A DNA stretch of 64,000 nucleotides. Origin: an uncultured Lachnospiraceae bacterium (lineage in GTDB: Bacteria > Bacillota > Clostridia > Lachnospirales > Lachnospiraceae). The number at the start of each line of letters is the position of its first letter. Position 1 is the first letter of the stretch. Made by a program: the position numbers and the translations under genes. The notes under the pieces were generated by a model that saw only the letters and a list, made by a program, of their open reading frames with translations, did no database searches and was not told the DNA's origin. The stretch covers positions 1-64,000 of the forward strand of contig CAKRAK010000005.1 in NCBI GenBank assembly GCA_934294885.1. The letters run 5' to 3'. This document shows, piece by piece, positions 17,487 through 26,647 of this stretch.

Positions 17487-17571
17487 AGATTAACATTTTT
17501 TTGAAACGGGCATACTTTTAGTGTAGAATGATGTTATGACGGTAAAACGCAAATTAACATTCGGAGGATTT

Positions 17572-18495
17572 ATGAATATCACAACAAATTATTTTCAATT
17601 CAAATCAATAGAGGATCAATTAGAAATTGACTGCATGGAAGTATACCCCGATACACCGCCTAAAGGAATTGTACAGTTTGTTCATGGAATGTGCGAGCAT
17701 AAGGAACGGTATAAGGATGTTATGACTTTTCTTGCTAATCAGGGATATTATTGTGTGATACATGATAATCGGGGACACGGAAAAAGTATAGAATCAGAAG
17801 ATGATCTGGGATATTTTTATGATGGCGGATATTTGGCGTTGATTGAGGATGTGCATCAGTTGGTTTCCTTAATGAAGGATAAGGTAAGCCCGGAGCTTCC
17901 GTATTGTTTAATTGGTCACAGTATGGGTTCCATGATCGTCCGCTGCTTTTTGAAGAAATACGATGATGAAATTGACAGACTGATCGTTCTTGGCAGTCCT
18001 TCTAAAATTCCCGGTATGCGGCCGGTACTTGCTTTTGCTAAAGGACTGGAGATGGTAGAAGGTGGAAGAGAACATTCAAAACTGATTGACTATATTATAC
18101 AAAACTACATGTATGAAAGCTGGTTTAAGGAGGAAGGGCTTCATTCCTGGGTATGCTCCGACCCGGAGGTGGTGGAAGAATATAATGACGATCCTTTTTG
18201 TAATTATACCTTTACTATTCAGGGCTATGTGAATCTGATTCAACTTACAAAAATGACCTATGATAAAGATGGATGGGAGGTAAAGAATCCGTCACTACCG
18301 ATATTCTTTGGTTCAGGAAGTGACGATCCTTGTACTTTAAGTCCGAGAGACTACGGAAAGGCAGTGCATTTCCTGAAGGAGCGAGGTTATACCAATGTAA
18401 CGGCTACCTTATTTCACGGTATGCGTCATGAACTGTTAAATGAAAAAAACAAAGACAAGGTATATAAAGCCATTCTTTCACATATAGAGGGATAA
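17572..18495 (+). CDS. Alpha/beta hydrolase of the monoacylglycerol lipase/lysophospholipase type
   Basis: A cytosolic serine hydrolase, probably acting on lysophospholipids, monoglycerides or another small ester. From the ATG at 17572 (GGAGG six bases before it) it has 307 residues. FVHGMCEHKERY is the oxyanion-hole region, GHSMGSM holds the nucleophile Ser117, GSGSDDPCTL probably the acid and HGMRHELLNE the catalytic His. No signal peptide is visible. It is a single-gene unit lying between two terminators. The substrate cannot be told from sequence. Confidence 0.88.
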   Translation: MNITTNYFQFKSIEDQLEIDCMEVYPDTPPKGIVQFVHGMCEHKERYKDVMTFLANQGYYCVIHDNRGHGKSIESEDDLGYFYDGGYLALIEDVHQLVSLMKDKVSPELPYCLIGHSMGSMIVRCFLKKYDDEIDRLIVLGSPSKIPGMRPVLAFAKGLEMVEGGREHSKLIDYIIQNYMYESWFKEEGLHSWVCSDPEVVEEYNDDPFCNYTFTIQGYVNLIQLTKMTYDKDGWEVKNPSLPIFFGSGSDDPCTLSPRDYGKAVHFLKERGYTNVTATLFHGMRHELLNEKNKDKVYKAILSHIEG

Positions 18496-18538
18496 AAAAT
18501 CCTTTCCTTCCGGCCAAACCGAAGGGAAAGGATTTTTT
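18494..18538. terminator. Bidirectional terminator between the hydrolase and the ttcA-like gene
   Basis: The stem AAAAAATCCTTTCCTTC / GAAGGGAAAGGATTTTTT (one bulged base) has T-runs on both strands and lies between convergent stop codons. Confidence 0.85.
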
Positions 18539-19286
18539 ATTCCTTATGTTCATCGATATATTTTAATACTGCGGAGAAAAGCGCATTTTTAATATTAGGG
18601 AACTGCTGTTGATTTTTTGCAATCCATTCTTTGATTTCCTGACGTTTGGTATATCCGTCAGCAGGACATGGATTTTTCATTACCGGCAGCTTATATTTTT
18701 TGGAAAAACTGATTACCTTATGCTCCGGAATCAGGATCATGGGACGGATAATCGCAGAATGAAATTCTTCTAATTTCGTAACCGGAAGTATGCTGTGGTA
18801 TCGGCCTTCCACCAATAAAGACATCATGCTGGTCTCGATAAAGTCATCCATATGATGTGCATAGGCGATTTTTGTGCAGGAAAGCTCATTGGCTTTTTCC
18901 GTTAATGCACTCTTTCTCATTCTGGAACAAAGAGAGCAGGGATGCTTTTCTTTTCTCATTTCAAAAACAATATCGTATATCTGGGTGGAGACAGCATAAA
19001 AAGGAACGTCTAAGCTTTGGCAAAAGGCTTCCATATTCTGAATGGCTTTGTTTTTGTCAAAGATAATGTTACCTTCAGCGTTGGTGTAATTGACGCCGAT
19101 ATCCACATAGATGGCTGCCAGTTGGAATTTCTTTGGATAGAATTCAGACAGTTTTTTTAGCCCCATCAGCATTGCAAGACTATCCTTTCCGCCGGACAGA
19201 CCAACCGCTATTTTATCTCCGTCATCTATCATGTTGTAGTTTTGTATCCCTTGTCGTAAATAGCTTGTTAAGCGTTGTAAATCCAT
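18537..19286 (-). CDS. TtcA-like tRNA thiolation PP-loop ATPase
   Basis: A 249-residue PP-loop protein of the TtcA/TtuA group, which adenylates a tRNA base before sulfur transfer. The P-loop reads VGLSGGKDSLAM (about residues 28-39); the CSLC pair (HPCSLCSRMRKSAL) and a later Cys in NPCPADG could hold an iron-sulfur cluster, as in TtcA. AYAHHMDDFIET is the conserved middle motif. The start at 19286 has AAGGAG eight bases upstream; the in-frame ATG at 19331 lacks this and overlaps the regulator gene. It follows the two-component pair by 17 nt and is probably co-transcribed, although no functional link is evident. Modification of C32 is the family default, but U54 or another target cannot be excluded. 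Confidence 0.85.
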   Translation of the reverse strand: MDLQRLTSYLRQGIQNYNMIDDGDKIAVGLSGGKDSLAMLMGLKKLSEFYPKKFQLAAIYVDIGVNYTNAEGNIIFDKNKAIQNMEAFCQSLDVPFYAVSTQIYDIVFEMRKEKHPCSLCSRMRKSALTEKANELSCTKIAYAHHMDDFIETSMMSLLVEGRYHSILPVTKLEEFHSAIIRPMILIPEHKVISFSKKYKLPVMKNPCPADGYTKRQEIKEWIAKNQQQFPNIKNALFSAVLKYIDEHKE

Positions 19287-19303
19287 AGCTTCTCCTTGAT
19301 ATA

Positions 19304-19927
19304 TTAATTTAGCTGTTTGTAATAAAAACATGCTAATTGTGTTCGGTCTCTAAGCTCTAATTTTTCTAAGATATGACTGATATAATTTCTTACGGTTCCT
19401 TCGCTTAAGAACAGGCGCTCTGAAATCTCTTTGTTATTAAGACCATCCGCCACCAGTTTGATAATGTCGAAATCTTTTTGACTGAGATCAAATTCTGAAA
19501 GGGAGGGAGATAAATCCTCCTGAATCAGGGAAGGGATTTTATTCATGATTTCGTTTCCGAAAACGGACTGTCCATTGTAAACTGCGGTAATGGCAGGGGC
19601 AATGCTTTCAAAATTCTGCTTTAGGATATATCCCTTTGCTCCGATTTTTATGGCTTTGATAATATATTCATCATCGGAAAAGGTTGTCAGCAACAGGATT
19701 TTTGCCTCCGGATAGTCCTTTAGAATGGTTGTGGCAGCTTCTAAACCGTTTGTCTTTTTCATTTGGATATCCATTAGTAAGATATCGGGCTGATAGCTAC
19801 GGTATAGAGAAATTGCTTCTTCTCCGTTACTGCCTTGGGCAATTACCTGAATTTCTCCCGTTGCTTCTAATATTGTTTTTAAAGAAAGTGATACCAATTG
19901 GTCATCATCTATTATGATAATTTTCAT
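19304..19927 (-). CDS. NarL/LuxR-family response regulator
   Basis: A 207-residue DNA-binding regulator. The receiver domain (about 1-120) has the acidic triad IIDDD and the phospho-acceptor Asp53 in LLMDIQMKKTNG, with Thr and Lys in TTFSDDEYIIKA and LKQ. The C-terminal LuxR helix-turn-helix (about 145-207) reads GLNNKEISERLFLSEGTVRNYISHILEKL, shown here only as landmarks. Its ATG overlaps the TGA of the kinase gene by four bases, so the two are translationally coupled. The divergent ABC-2 transporter genes 0.35 kb beyond the kinase are the likely targets, as in LiaSR, DesKR or drug-sensing systems. Confidence 0.93.
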   Translation of the reverse strand: MKIIIIDDDQLVSLSLKTILEATGEIQVIAQGSNGEEAISLYRSYQPDILLMDIQMKKTNGLEAATTILKDYPEAKILLLTTFSDDEYIIKAIKIGAKGYILKQNFESIAPAITAVYNGQSVFGNEIMNKIPSLIQEDLSPSLSEFDLSQKDFDIIKLVADGLNNKEISERLFLSEGTVRNYISHILEKLELRDRTQLACFYYKQLN

Positions 19928-21039
19928 TTCTCTTCTCCTCTCAGTACAGTAATGAGTATACGGAATCCATCCTGTGTAAAAAATTTTGCTGTACCGTTCA
20001 TGTTTTTTGCCCGTTCTATGATATTGGTAATACCCATTCCTGTTGAATCCGGTATGTGGATATCCGTTCCGTTATCTTCAATCAGCAGCTGATAAAATCC
20101 GGGATGTTCCCGGACAAGTACATGAAGCTTTGTGCCATTGCTGTGTTTGATACAGTTATTTACAGCTTCCTTTGTGATGGCGATAAAGGCATATTTGATG
20201 TCTGTGTTCAGATGATTGCTGATATCATAGTCTAAGGTTACTTCAAATTGGGAAGCTGTTGACAGTATATCACAAATAGCCGACTTTAAATCAATGGATT
20301 CATCATGCAGATCGTGGACACTGTTACGAATACTGGTCATGGCAGTATTTAAGGTATCGCTTAATGCATGAATTGGTTCTGTTAAAGCTTCGTCTTGGTT
20401 GATTACCAAAATGGCACCGGTTTGTAAGATAGACCGTGTTAACAGATGACCTACATTATCGTGAATTTCTCTTGCAATTCTGTTTCGTTCCTGCAAGGTT
20501 GCGGCATAAATGGCAGTATCCTGTTCCTGACGAAGCATCTTATTATGCTTTTCTAACAGCAGTGAATGTTCTGTGCTGGTATCTCTTTGCAGGATCAGTT
20601 GTTCCTTAAGGGAGGAATCATGCCTGTAGTAATCGGAAAGAAGTATTGAAAAACAGCAAAGCAGCAACAGAACAGTAAAAGCCTGAAATCCTAATATATG
20701 ATAACTCCAAAATAAATTCAATATGCATAAAACCAGAGATAATTTATATTTATAGCGATAACAGTCATACAGCAAAACCGGAAGAAAGGCAATGCTGTAA
20801 GGAACGAAAAACATAAGCAACAGCAGAATAACCGGTAAAATTTGATAGCAGTCAAATTTGACAGCGGAAGGCTTCCCTTCATGAAACGTCTGCCATATCT
20901 GTTCTGTAATGGTGTTGTTGCAGGCTGCCAATATGGCAATAAGGCAGACAACAGTGCTTTGGGTTGTAATATGGGAAAGACGGAGATAAAAAATGGCACA
21001 GCATATGTAAATTAGTGTTTTATCCATGATCTTGTGCAT
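19924..21039 (-). CDS. HisKA_3-type sensor histidine kinase
   Basis: The partner kinase of the adjacent regulator. The 371-residue protein has an N-terminal membrane region of about five or six helices (roughly 5-135) with hardly any extracytoplasmic loops, a short coiled coil, the HisKA_3 box ERNRIAREIHDNVGHLLTR with phospho-His193, and an ATPase domain with DNGTDI and GMGITNI motifs. This intramembrane-sensing layout is typical of kinases that detect envelope stress, lipids or drugs such as antibiotics. AAGGAAGG lies seven bases before the ATG. It is divergent from the ABC-2 transporter operon, with one of the long palindromic repeats between them. Confidence 0.92.
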   Translation of the reverse strand: MHKIMDKTLIYICCAIFYLRLSHITTQSTVVCLIAILAACNNTITEQIWQTFHEGKPSAVKFDCYQILPVILLLLMFFVPYSIAFLPVLLYDCYRYKYKLSLVLCILNLFWSYHILGFQAFTVLLLLCCFSILLSDYYRHDSSLKEQLILQRDTSTEHSLLLEKHNKMLRQEQDTAIYAATLQERNRIAREIHDNVGHLLTRSILQTGAILVINQDEALTEPIHALSDTLNTAMTSIRNSVHDLHDESIDLKSAICDILSTASQFEVTLDYDISNHLNTDIKYAFIAITKEAVNNCIKHSNGTKLHVLVREHPGFYQLLIEDNGTDIHIPDSTGMGITNIIERAKNMNGTAKFFTQDGFRILITVLRGEEK

Positions 21040-21232
21040 TGTTTGACCTTCCTTTCCCGGTTTCCGATTATTGTTTTCCTATTATGCAGAGGGTGTTATC
21101 TTTATGTAACACGAATAAATTATACAATCTAATGAAACCCATGGCAATTGTTATAGCAGAAAAGTGATAAATGTCACATGTAAGAACTGACTTTATTCAC
21201 TTGGTTCCTTTTTGGTTTGATGTATAGTAGTA

Positions 21233-21445
21233 TATAGATAATTTCGAAACGGATACTGTTTCATACTACCTTGATATAATATATCGCAGGCACGCTTGCG
21301 CTTCATCCGCACACAGCGGTACTAAACTTGGAATACGCAGGTGCGATTCCTCGTTAAGTACCGGTGTGCTACAAGAGCCTGCTTATATATTATATTAAGG
21401 TAGTATGAATTGTGAGTATAGAAAAGCGTTTCGAAAATATCTATA
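21233..21445. repeat. Long palindromic repeat, copy 1
   Basis: A ~213-bp near-perfect inverted repeat. The central ~115 bp (CGCAGGCACGCTTGCGCTTCAT ... GAGCCTGC, first block cut) is shared with copies at 33.9 and 59.6 kb: GCACACAGCGGTACT on the left pairs with AGTACCGGTGTGC on the right. The outer arms here are unique yet complementary: TATAGATAATTTCGAAACG (21233-21251) against CGTTTCGAAAATATCTATA (21427-21445), 18 of 19 pairing, and CATACTACC against GGTAGTATG. No transposase is present. It ends about 40 nt before the start codon of the ABC transporter ATPase. Confidence 0.92.
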
Positions 21446-21485
21446 TAAAAGAATTGGAAATGTGGTAGCACAGAAAGGAACAGAT

Positions 21486-22424
21486 ATGGGTAAGGCGATA
21501 GAAGTGAAAAATCTGGTAAAACGGTATAAGGATTTACTGGCTTTGGATCATTTGAATCTTGAAGTCAATGAAGGAGAAATTTTTGGGCTGTTAGGTCCAA
21601 ACGGTTCCGGAAAAACAACAACCATTAACTGTATATTATCCCTGCTTACTTACGATAAGGGAGAAATCAGAGTATTTGGAAAGGAAATGAAACCGGACAG
21701 CTACGACCTGAAAAAAGACATCGGTATTGTAATGCAGAATGTAGCGGTATTTGATGAGTTGACGGTTTATGAAAATATAGATTATTTCTGTGGACTGTAT
21801 ATAAAGGATAAAGTGTTAAGAAAGGAATATGTAGAGGAAGCAATTGCTTTCGTTGGGTTGGAGGATTATAAAAAAATGCACCCGAAAAAGCTATCCGGCG
21901 GTCTGCTTCGAAGGTTAAATATTGCCTGTGGAATCGCCCATAAGCCGAAGCTGATTTTCTTGGATGAACCTACGGTTGCTGTGGATCCCCAAAGCCGGAA
22001 CAAAATTCTGGAAGGAATCGAATCCCTAAATAAAAATGGTGCAACCATTATTTATACTTCCCATTATATGGAAGAGGTTGAGCAGATCTGTACCCGTATT
22101 GCAATTATGGATAAAGGAAAGAAAATTGCAGTGGGAACTACAGACGAACTGAAAGGAATGATAAAGAATACAGAGAAAATCCGGGTAGAGGTATTGGGAC
22201 TGGAAGAAGAAAATCTTCTTGCATTAAAGGAACTACCCCATGTTTATGAGACTACCTATGAAAATGGCATACTGAATCTTTATTATGCAGGGGGAACCCA
22301 TAATCTTGTCAGGGTGTTGGATTATTTCCAAAAAGAAAATATCAGTTTTGGAAGAGTTTATTCCGAACTGCCTACATTGAATGATGTATTTCTTGAGATT
22401 ACGGGAAAGGAATTAAGAGATTAG
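21486..22424 (+). CDS. ABC-2 type transporter, ATP-binding protein
   Basis: The ATPase that powers the two permeases behind it, giving an exporter of the antibiotic/lipid class. The 313 residues show Walker A GPNGSGKTTT, Q-loop IGIVMQN, signature LSGGLLRRLNIA (a slight variant), Walker B LIFLDEPT and the H-loop TSHYMEE, then a ~75-residue C-terminal extension. I start at 21486 because AAAGGA lies six bases before it; the in-frame ATG at 21405 would put 27 extra residues inside the long palindrome. The following permease begins 16 nt after the stop. A divergent two-component system suggests induction by the exported compound or envelope stress. Confidence 0.93.
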   Translation: MGKAIEVKNLVKRYKDLLALDHLNLEVNEGEIFGLLGPNGSGKTTTINCILSLLTYDKGEIRVFGKEMKPDSYDLKKDIGIVMQNVAVFDELTVYENIDYFCGLYIKDKVLRKEYVEEAIAFVGLEDYKKMHPKKLSGGLLRRLNIACGIAHKPKLIFLDEPTVAVDPQSRNKILEGIESLNKNGATIIYTSHYMEEVEQICTRIAIMDKGKKIAVGTTDELKGMIKNTEKIRVEVLGLEEENLLALKELPHVYETTYENGILNLYYAGGTHNLVRVLDYFQKENISFGRVYSELPTLNDVFLEITGKELRD

Positions 22425-22440
22425 GATTGGAGGAAGAGAT

Positions 22441-23568
22441 ATGTTTGTACATAATTTTAAATATGCATTAAAATCCCTATTCCGGAATAAAACAACCATG
22501 TTTTGGACTCTGATCTTTCCGATTGGACTTACAACATTTATGTTTATGGCATTTCATGATCTGATGAAAAAAGAAGAAATGATGGAAGTAATTCCGGTTG
22601 CCGTGGTGGATTATCAGGATGGGGAAAATGGATTGCTGAATGTTCTGGAGATTTTGTCGGAGGGGGACGATCCTGTACTTAGGATTAAAAAGACGGATGA
22701 GAAAAAGGCAAAGCAGTTATTGCAGGATAAAAGTGTTGAGGCAATCATTGATGTTGCGGATATTCGTCTGGTCGTAAATGAAAATGGTTATAATGCCCTT
22801 GTTTTACAGGTTATATTAGAACAATATAAACAGAAGGAAAATATTGTAAAAGATATTTTGAAAACCAATCCCGGGCTGCTTCCCTCAGTTGCGGAGAGCA
22901 TAGGGAAGAATCCCTCTTATTACGTAGAACAACGCACTTCGGACTCCAATCAGGATCAATACAACAATTATTTTTATGCGATTTTTGCCATGGCATGTTT
23001 GTTTTCTTCTTTTGTTGCAGTAGAGCGGATTGGAAGGATTCAGGCAAATGTAAGTCCGTTGGGAATGAGAAGGTGTCTGTCCCCTAATCCTAAGTTTGTG
23101 GTGATTGTGTCTGAATATCTGGCATTGTTAATGGTTCAGTTTGCTATAGAAGTGATTACCCTGATCTATATGACTATTTTGGGAATTGATTTTGGTAATC
23201 AATATCCGGCTATTTTGTTGATTCTGCTCCTTGGCTGTAGTATCGGATTGTCCATGGGAGTCATTATAGGTTCCGTTTCAAAAATGAACGAGGCGGGAAA
23301 GACCGGTCTGGCGGCATCCGTTACCATGATCTTATCCGTAATGGCTGATTTGTGTACCGGGGGAATTAAAGATATGGTGGAACATAATTTCCCGATTTTA
23401 AATCGTATCAATCCTGCTGTTTTGATTTCCGACAGTTTTTATGCCTTGAACGTATATGATAATTATACAAAGTATTTTCAAAATATTGGAATTATGGCGG
23501 CGATGTCGATTTTGCTGGTGATTATCAGTTCATTTATTTTAAGGAGGAACAGGTATGCAAGTGTTTAA
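22441..23568 (+). CDS. ABC-2 type permease (first subunit)
   Basis: A 375-residue membrane protein with the ABC-2 layout: one N-terminal helix (about 20-40), a ~150-residue extracytoplasmic region, and five C-terminal helices from about 178 onward. TGGAGGAAG precedes the ATG. The end overlaps the next permease gene by 14 bases. Together with that subunit it would form the heterodimeric channel driven by the ATPase upstream. The substrate is unknown. Confidence 0.88.
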   Translation: MFVHNFKYALKSLFRNKTTMFWTLIFPIGLTTFMFMAFHDLMKKEEMMEVIPVAVVDYQDGENGLLNVLEILSEGDDPVLRIKKTDEKKAKQLLQDKSVEAIIDVADIRLVVNENGYNALVLQVILEQYKQKENIVKDILKTNPGLLPSVAESIGKNPSYYVEQRTSDSNQDQYNNYFYAIFAMACLFSSFVAVERIGRIQANVSPLGMRRCLSPNPKFVVIVSEYLALLMVQFAIEVITLIYMTILGIDFGNQYPAILLILLLGCSIGLSMGVIIGSVSKMNEAGKTGLAASVTMILSVMADLCTGGIKDMVEHNFPILNRINPAVLISDSFYALNVYDNYTKYFQNIGIMAAMSILLVIISSFILRRNRYASV

Positions 23569-24706
23569 GGCGTATTTTAAGGTGTTGAATCAATATAAAG
23601 GCTCTGTTATCCGATATATTACTATTTTTGTAATCATATTATATTTTTTCATTGTTCCGGCTTTGGCAGAAAGTGATAATCAGGACTATGTTGAAAAAAA
23701 GTGTACATTTACGGTATTTGATTATGACAATAGCCAGGCAAGCAAAGGTGTCATTGATTACCTTTCAAAAAGAAATACATTAGTAGAAATCAAAGCAGAT
23801 GAAAAAGAAGTGATTCAGGATGAATTGTACTATCGGAATATTGTATGTGCCCTTCGGATTCCAAAGGGATTTGAACGTCATTTAAAGGAAGGAACGGCGG
23901 AAGATTTCTTAGAGGTTGTAACCATTCCGGGAACTCGGGCTTCCGCTGCTTTTGAAACGCAGCTGGACGGGTGCTTAAGTGCAGTTGCTACTTACATAGA
24001 TGCGGGATTTTCCGTCTCGGAAGCCATGGAAAAGGCAGAGAAGGCGTTAGATGTCAATGTGGAGGTATCCTTGTCGGATGGAGGGGATGATACCGTCCAT
24101 ACAGGCAGGTACTATTATTATAATTATCTGGCATGGGTTTTAATGTGTGTCATGATAGAGGGTATCAGTCCCTGCTTATTGGTGTTTTCAAGGGACGAGA
24201 TGAAAAAAAGAATGGAATGTTCGGCATATCGTTTTTCCCGTTTTAATAAAGAACTGATGCTAAGTGTTTTTGTATCGGGGTTGATGATATGTGGAGTTTT
24301 TGTACTGGTATCTGTGGCAGGGTTTAAGAATGAGATGCTGAATGTTTCCGGATTGCTGAATATCATCAATATGCTGTGTTATATGTTGGTGGCATTGGCA
24401 ATCGCATTTTTAATCAGCAGATTGCTTCACAGAGTGGATTTGCTGGCAATGGTATCCAATATTATTTCTCTTGGAATGGCATTCCTTTGCGGTATTTTTG
24501 TCCCGAGGCAATTTTTAGGTGATAACATTGTAAAGGTTGCCCATTTCCTTCCGGCATACTGGTATAGCGAAGCTGTTACGGCATTGGATCGTTATACATC
24601 CGGGATGCTGCCGGATATCATGAAGTATATGGGCGTAGAGCTGTTGTTTGCAGTTGTGCTTGTTGTACTGGCTCTTGCTATTTCAAGAAAGCAACAGATG
24701 AAGTAA
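23555..24706 (+). CDS. ABC-2 type permease (second subunit)
   Basis: A 383-residue paralogue of the preceding permease with the same topology: an N-terminal helix (about 18-36), a large extracytoplasmic part carrying charged and Tyr-rich segments, and five C-terminal helices (from about 190). Its start codon lies inside the end of the first permease gene, with AGGAGG placed correctly, so the two are translationally coupled. It is the last gene of the ABC-2 unit and is followed by a terminator. Confidence 0.88.
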   Translation: MQVFKAYFKVLNQYKGSVIRYITIFVIILYFFIVPALAESDNQDYVEKKCTFTVFDYDNSQASKGVIDYLSKRNTLVEIKADEKEVIQDELYYRNIVCALRIPKGFERHLKEGTAEDFLEVVTIPGTRASAAFETQLDGCLSAVATYIDAGFSVSEAMEKAEKALDVNVEVSLSDGGDDTVHTGRYYYYNYLAWVLMCVMIEGISPCLLVFSRDEMKKRMECSAYRFSRFNKELMLSVFVSGLMICGVFVLVSVAGFKNEMLNVSGLLNIINMLCYMLVALAIAFLISRLLHRVDLLAMVSNIISLGMAFLCGIFVPRQFLGDNIVKVAHFLPAYWYSEAVTALDRYTSGMLPDIMKYMGVELLFAVVLVVLALAISRKQQMK

Positions 24707-24750
24707 ATCGGTTGAGAAAATAAAGAGATTGTAGTATATTGATAGAAGAT

Positions 24751-24797
24751 AAAGAGTGATTGTAAAGTAAGAAGATTATTTTATAATCACTCTTTTT
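24751..24797 (+). terminator. Terminator of the ABC-2 operon
   Basis: AAAGAGTGATT ... AATCACTCTTT form an 11-bp stem, extended by A-T pairs, followed by TTTTT. Confidence 0.82.
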
Positions 24798-24846
24798 AAC
24801 GGAGAATCAGAACCGGTTCGGATTGCCTGACGGAAAGAGGTAGGAT

Positions 24847-25515
24847 ATGGAAAGAAATGTAAATTTAGATGAGATAACAGATGGAAAAAAATATAAGCTA
24901 AACGATATGGTAAAGGCGGACTGTGGTAATTGTGAAGGCTGTTCTGCCTGCTGTAAGGGTATGGGGAATTCCATTGTCCTTGATCCCTATGATGTGTACC
25001 GCCTGACAACAGGCTTAAACGTCAAGTTTGAGGAATTACTTGTAGATAAACTGGATTTAAATGTTGTGGAAGGCATCATCTTACCGAATCTTAAGATGAA
25101 CGGAAGGGGTAACAGCTGCCGGTTTTTAGATGATAACGGAAGATGCAGCATCCATTCCCTTCGACCGGGAATCTGTCGTATCTTTCCATTGGGAAGGCTT
25201 TATGAAAATGATAGCTTTGACTACATTTTACAGGTGCATGAATGTAAGAAAACGAATCGCTCCAAAATAAAAGTAAAAAAATGGATTGATACGGAAGATA
25301 TCGAAAAAAATCAACAGTTTATTACCCGGTGGCATTATTTCTTAAAGAATGTTACCGAAAAGCTACAGGGATTTTCGGAAGAAAAGATAAAGGAAGTGGA
25401 CATGTTGATTTTAAATGTTTTCTTTGTTACTTTGTATGAAGGAAACAGAGATTTTTACCGGCAGTTTGAAGAACGGATGCAGTCTGTAACCGGAATTCTT
25501 TTAAAAATCGGGTGA
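24847..25515 (+). CDS. YkgJ-type cysteine-cluster protein
   Basis: A 222-residue protein with the zinc- or iron-chelating cluster typical of the YkgJ/CxxCxxCC family (UPF0153): CGNCEGCSACCKGMG near residues 28-42, followed by CSIHSLRPGICRIFPLGR around 100-117 and one later HECKK. The second half is helical and of unknown fold. GAAAGAGG precedes the ATG. The cluster is thought to bind a metal; no enzymatic activity is established for the family that I can name with confidence. It lies alone between the ABC-2 terminator and ldh. Confidence 0.82.
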   Translation: MERNVNLDEITDGKKYKLNDMVKADCGNCEGCSACCKGMGNSIVLDPYDVYRLTTGLNVKFEELLVDKLDLNVVEGIILPNLKMNGRGNSCRFLDDNGRCSIHSLRPGICRIFPLGRLYENDSFDYILQVHECKKTNRSKIKVKKWIDTEDIEKNQQFITRWHYFLKNVTEKLQGFSEEKIKEVDMLILNVFFVTLYEGNRDFYRQFEERMQSVTGILLKIG

Positions 25516-25575
25516 TGATTTGCCTTTTTGCATAAGAAAAAGACATTGGCACACAATAAGGAAAAGGAGATTTGA

Positions 25576-26637
25576 ATGATGAAGATATTATTTTATGATG
25601 CAATGAGCTATGATAAAGAATCCTTTGACCGGGCTTTGAAAAAGTATCCGGAGATTGAGATTACTTATCAGGAAATTGATATTTCGGAAAAAACGGTTTC
25701 TCTGGCAAAGGGGTATGATGCAATTTGTGCTTTTGTAAATTCCAATTTGTCGGCAACGATATTAGAACAGCTTAAGGAAATCGGAATTTCTCTTGTGCTG
25801 TTACGTTGTGCAGGCTTTAATAATGTGGATTTAAAAAAGGCAAAGGAATGTGGAATTACCGTGTTGCGTGTCCCGGGATATTCCCCACAGGCGGTAGCAG
25901 AGCTTGCTATGACCCTTGCCCTTTGTGTGAATCGTCATGTGCATAAAAGCTATATACGTGTAAGAGAGAATAATTTCAGCCTAAACGGCTTGACGGGAAT
26001 TGATTTTTATGGGAAAACAGCAGGTATTGTAGGAACCGGAAAAATCGGTGCTGCCATGGCAAGAATCTGTCGTGGATTTGGTATGAAGGTAATTGCTTAT
26101 GATATGTATCCCAATCCGGAATTGGATTCAAGAAACCGCAGTAAGATTGTAAAGGAAAGACTGGAAGAATTGGAATGCGGATGTCTGGATGTGGGATTTG
26201 TGGAGTATAAGCCGTTAGAGGATGTGTTAAAGGAAAGTGACTTGATTTCCCTTCATTGTCCGTTAACGAAGGAATCCCGCCATTTAATCAACAAGGATAC
26301 CATTGCCATGATGAAGGATGATGTGGTGCTTGTAAATACTTCAAGGGGCGGACTTGTGAATACAGAGGATTTGATTGCCGGAATCCGTAATAAAAAGTTT
26401 TTTGGTGTCGGTCTGGATGTATATGAAGAGGAAAGCAGAAATGTATATGAAAACAGGGAAAATGAATTTTTGGAGTCTTCCGTTACCGCAAGACTGCTGT
26501 CGTTCCCGAATGTTGTAATTACGTCTCATCAGGGCTTTTTAACAAGAGACGCATTGGAGGCAATCAGCATGATCACTCTTCAGAATGCAATAGATTACCA
26601 AAATGGAACCATCTGTGAAATGAATGAGATAAAGTAG
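25576..26637 (+). CDS. D-lactate dehydrogenase-like 2-hydroxyacid dehydrogenase
   Basis: A 353-residue NAD-dependent D-2-hydroxyacid dehydrogenase that most resembles the fermentative LdhA type, reducing pyruvate to D-lactate. The Rossmann motif is GIVGTGKIGAAMA (about 147-159). The catalytic triad is present: Arg in NTSRGGLVN, Glu in the EEE region and His in TSHQGFLTRDA. It has ~20 extra residues after the Rossmann beta strand (RNRSKIVKERLEELECGCLD region) compared with LdhA as I know it. AAAGGAG lies seven bases before the first of two tandem ATGs. Substrate assignment is by motif only; other 2-oxoacids are possible. Confidence 0.88.
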   Translation: MMKILFYDAMSYDKESFDRALKKYPEIEITYQEIDISEKTVSLAKGYDAICAFVNSNLSATILEQLKEIGISLVLLRCAGFNNVDLKKAKECGITVLRVPGYSPQAVAELAMTLALCVNRHVHKSYIRVRENNFSLNGLTGIDFYGKTAGIVGTGKIGAAMARICRGFGMKVIAYDMYPNPELDSRNRSKIVKERLEELECGCLDVGFVEYKPLEDVLKESDLISLHCPLTKESRHLINKDTIAMMKDDVVLVNTSRGGLVNTEDLIAGIRNKKFFGVGLDVYEEESRNVYENRENEFLESSVTARLLSFPNVVITSHQGFLTRDALEAISMITLQNAIDYQNGTICEMNEIK

Positions 26638-26647
26638 TAAAAATCAC

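Noticed and set aside
21233..21445. Palindromic repeats as insertion sequences
   Set aside because: They are only ~200 bp, contain no open reading frame and I see no target duplications; a MITE origin is possible but not shown.
21405..21485. N-terminal extension of the ABC-2 ATPase
   Set aside because: The extra codons fall in the arm of the long palindrome; a good ribosome site supports the start at 21486.
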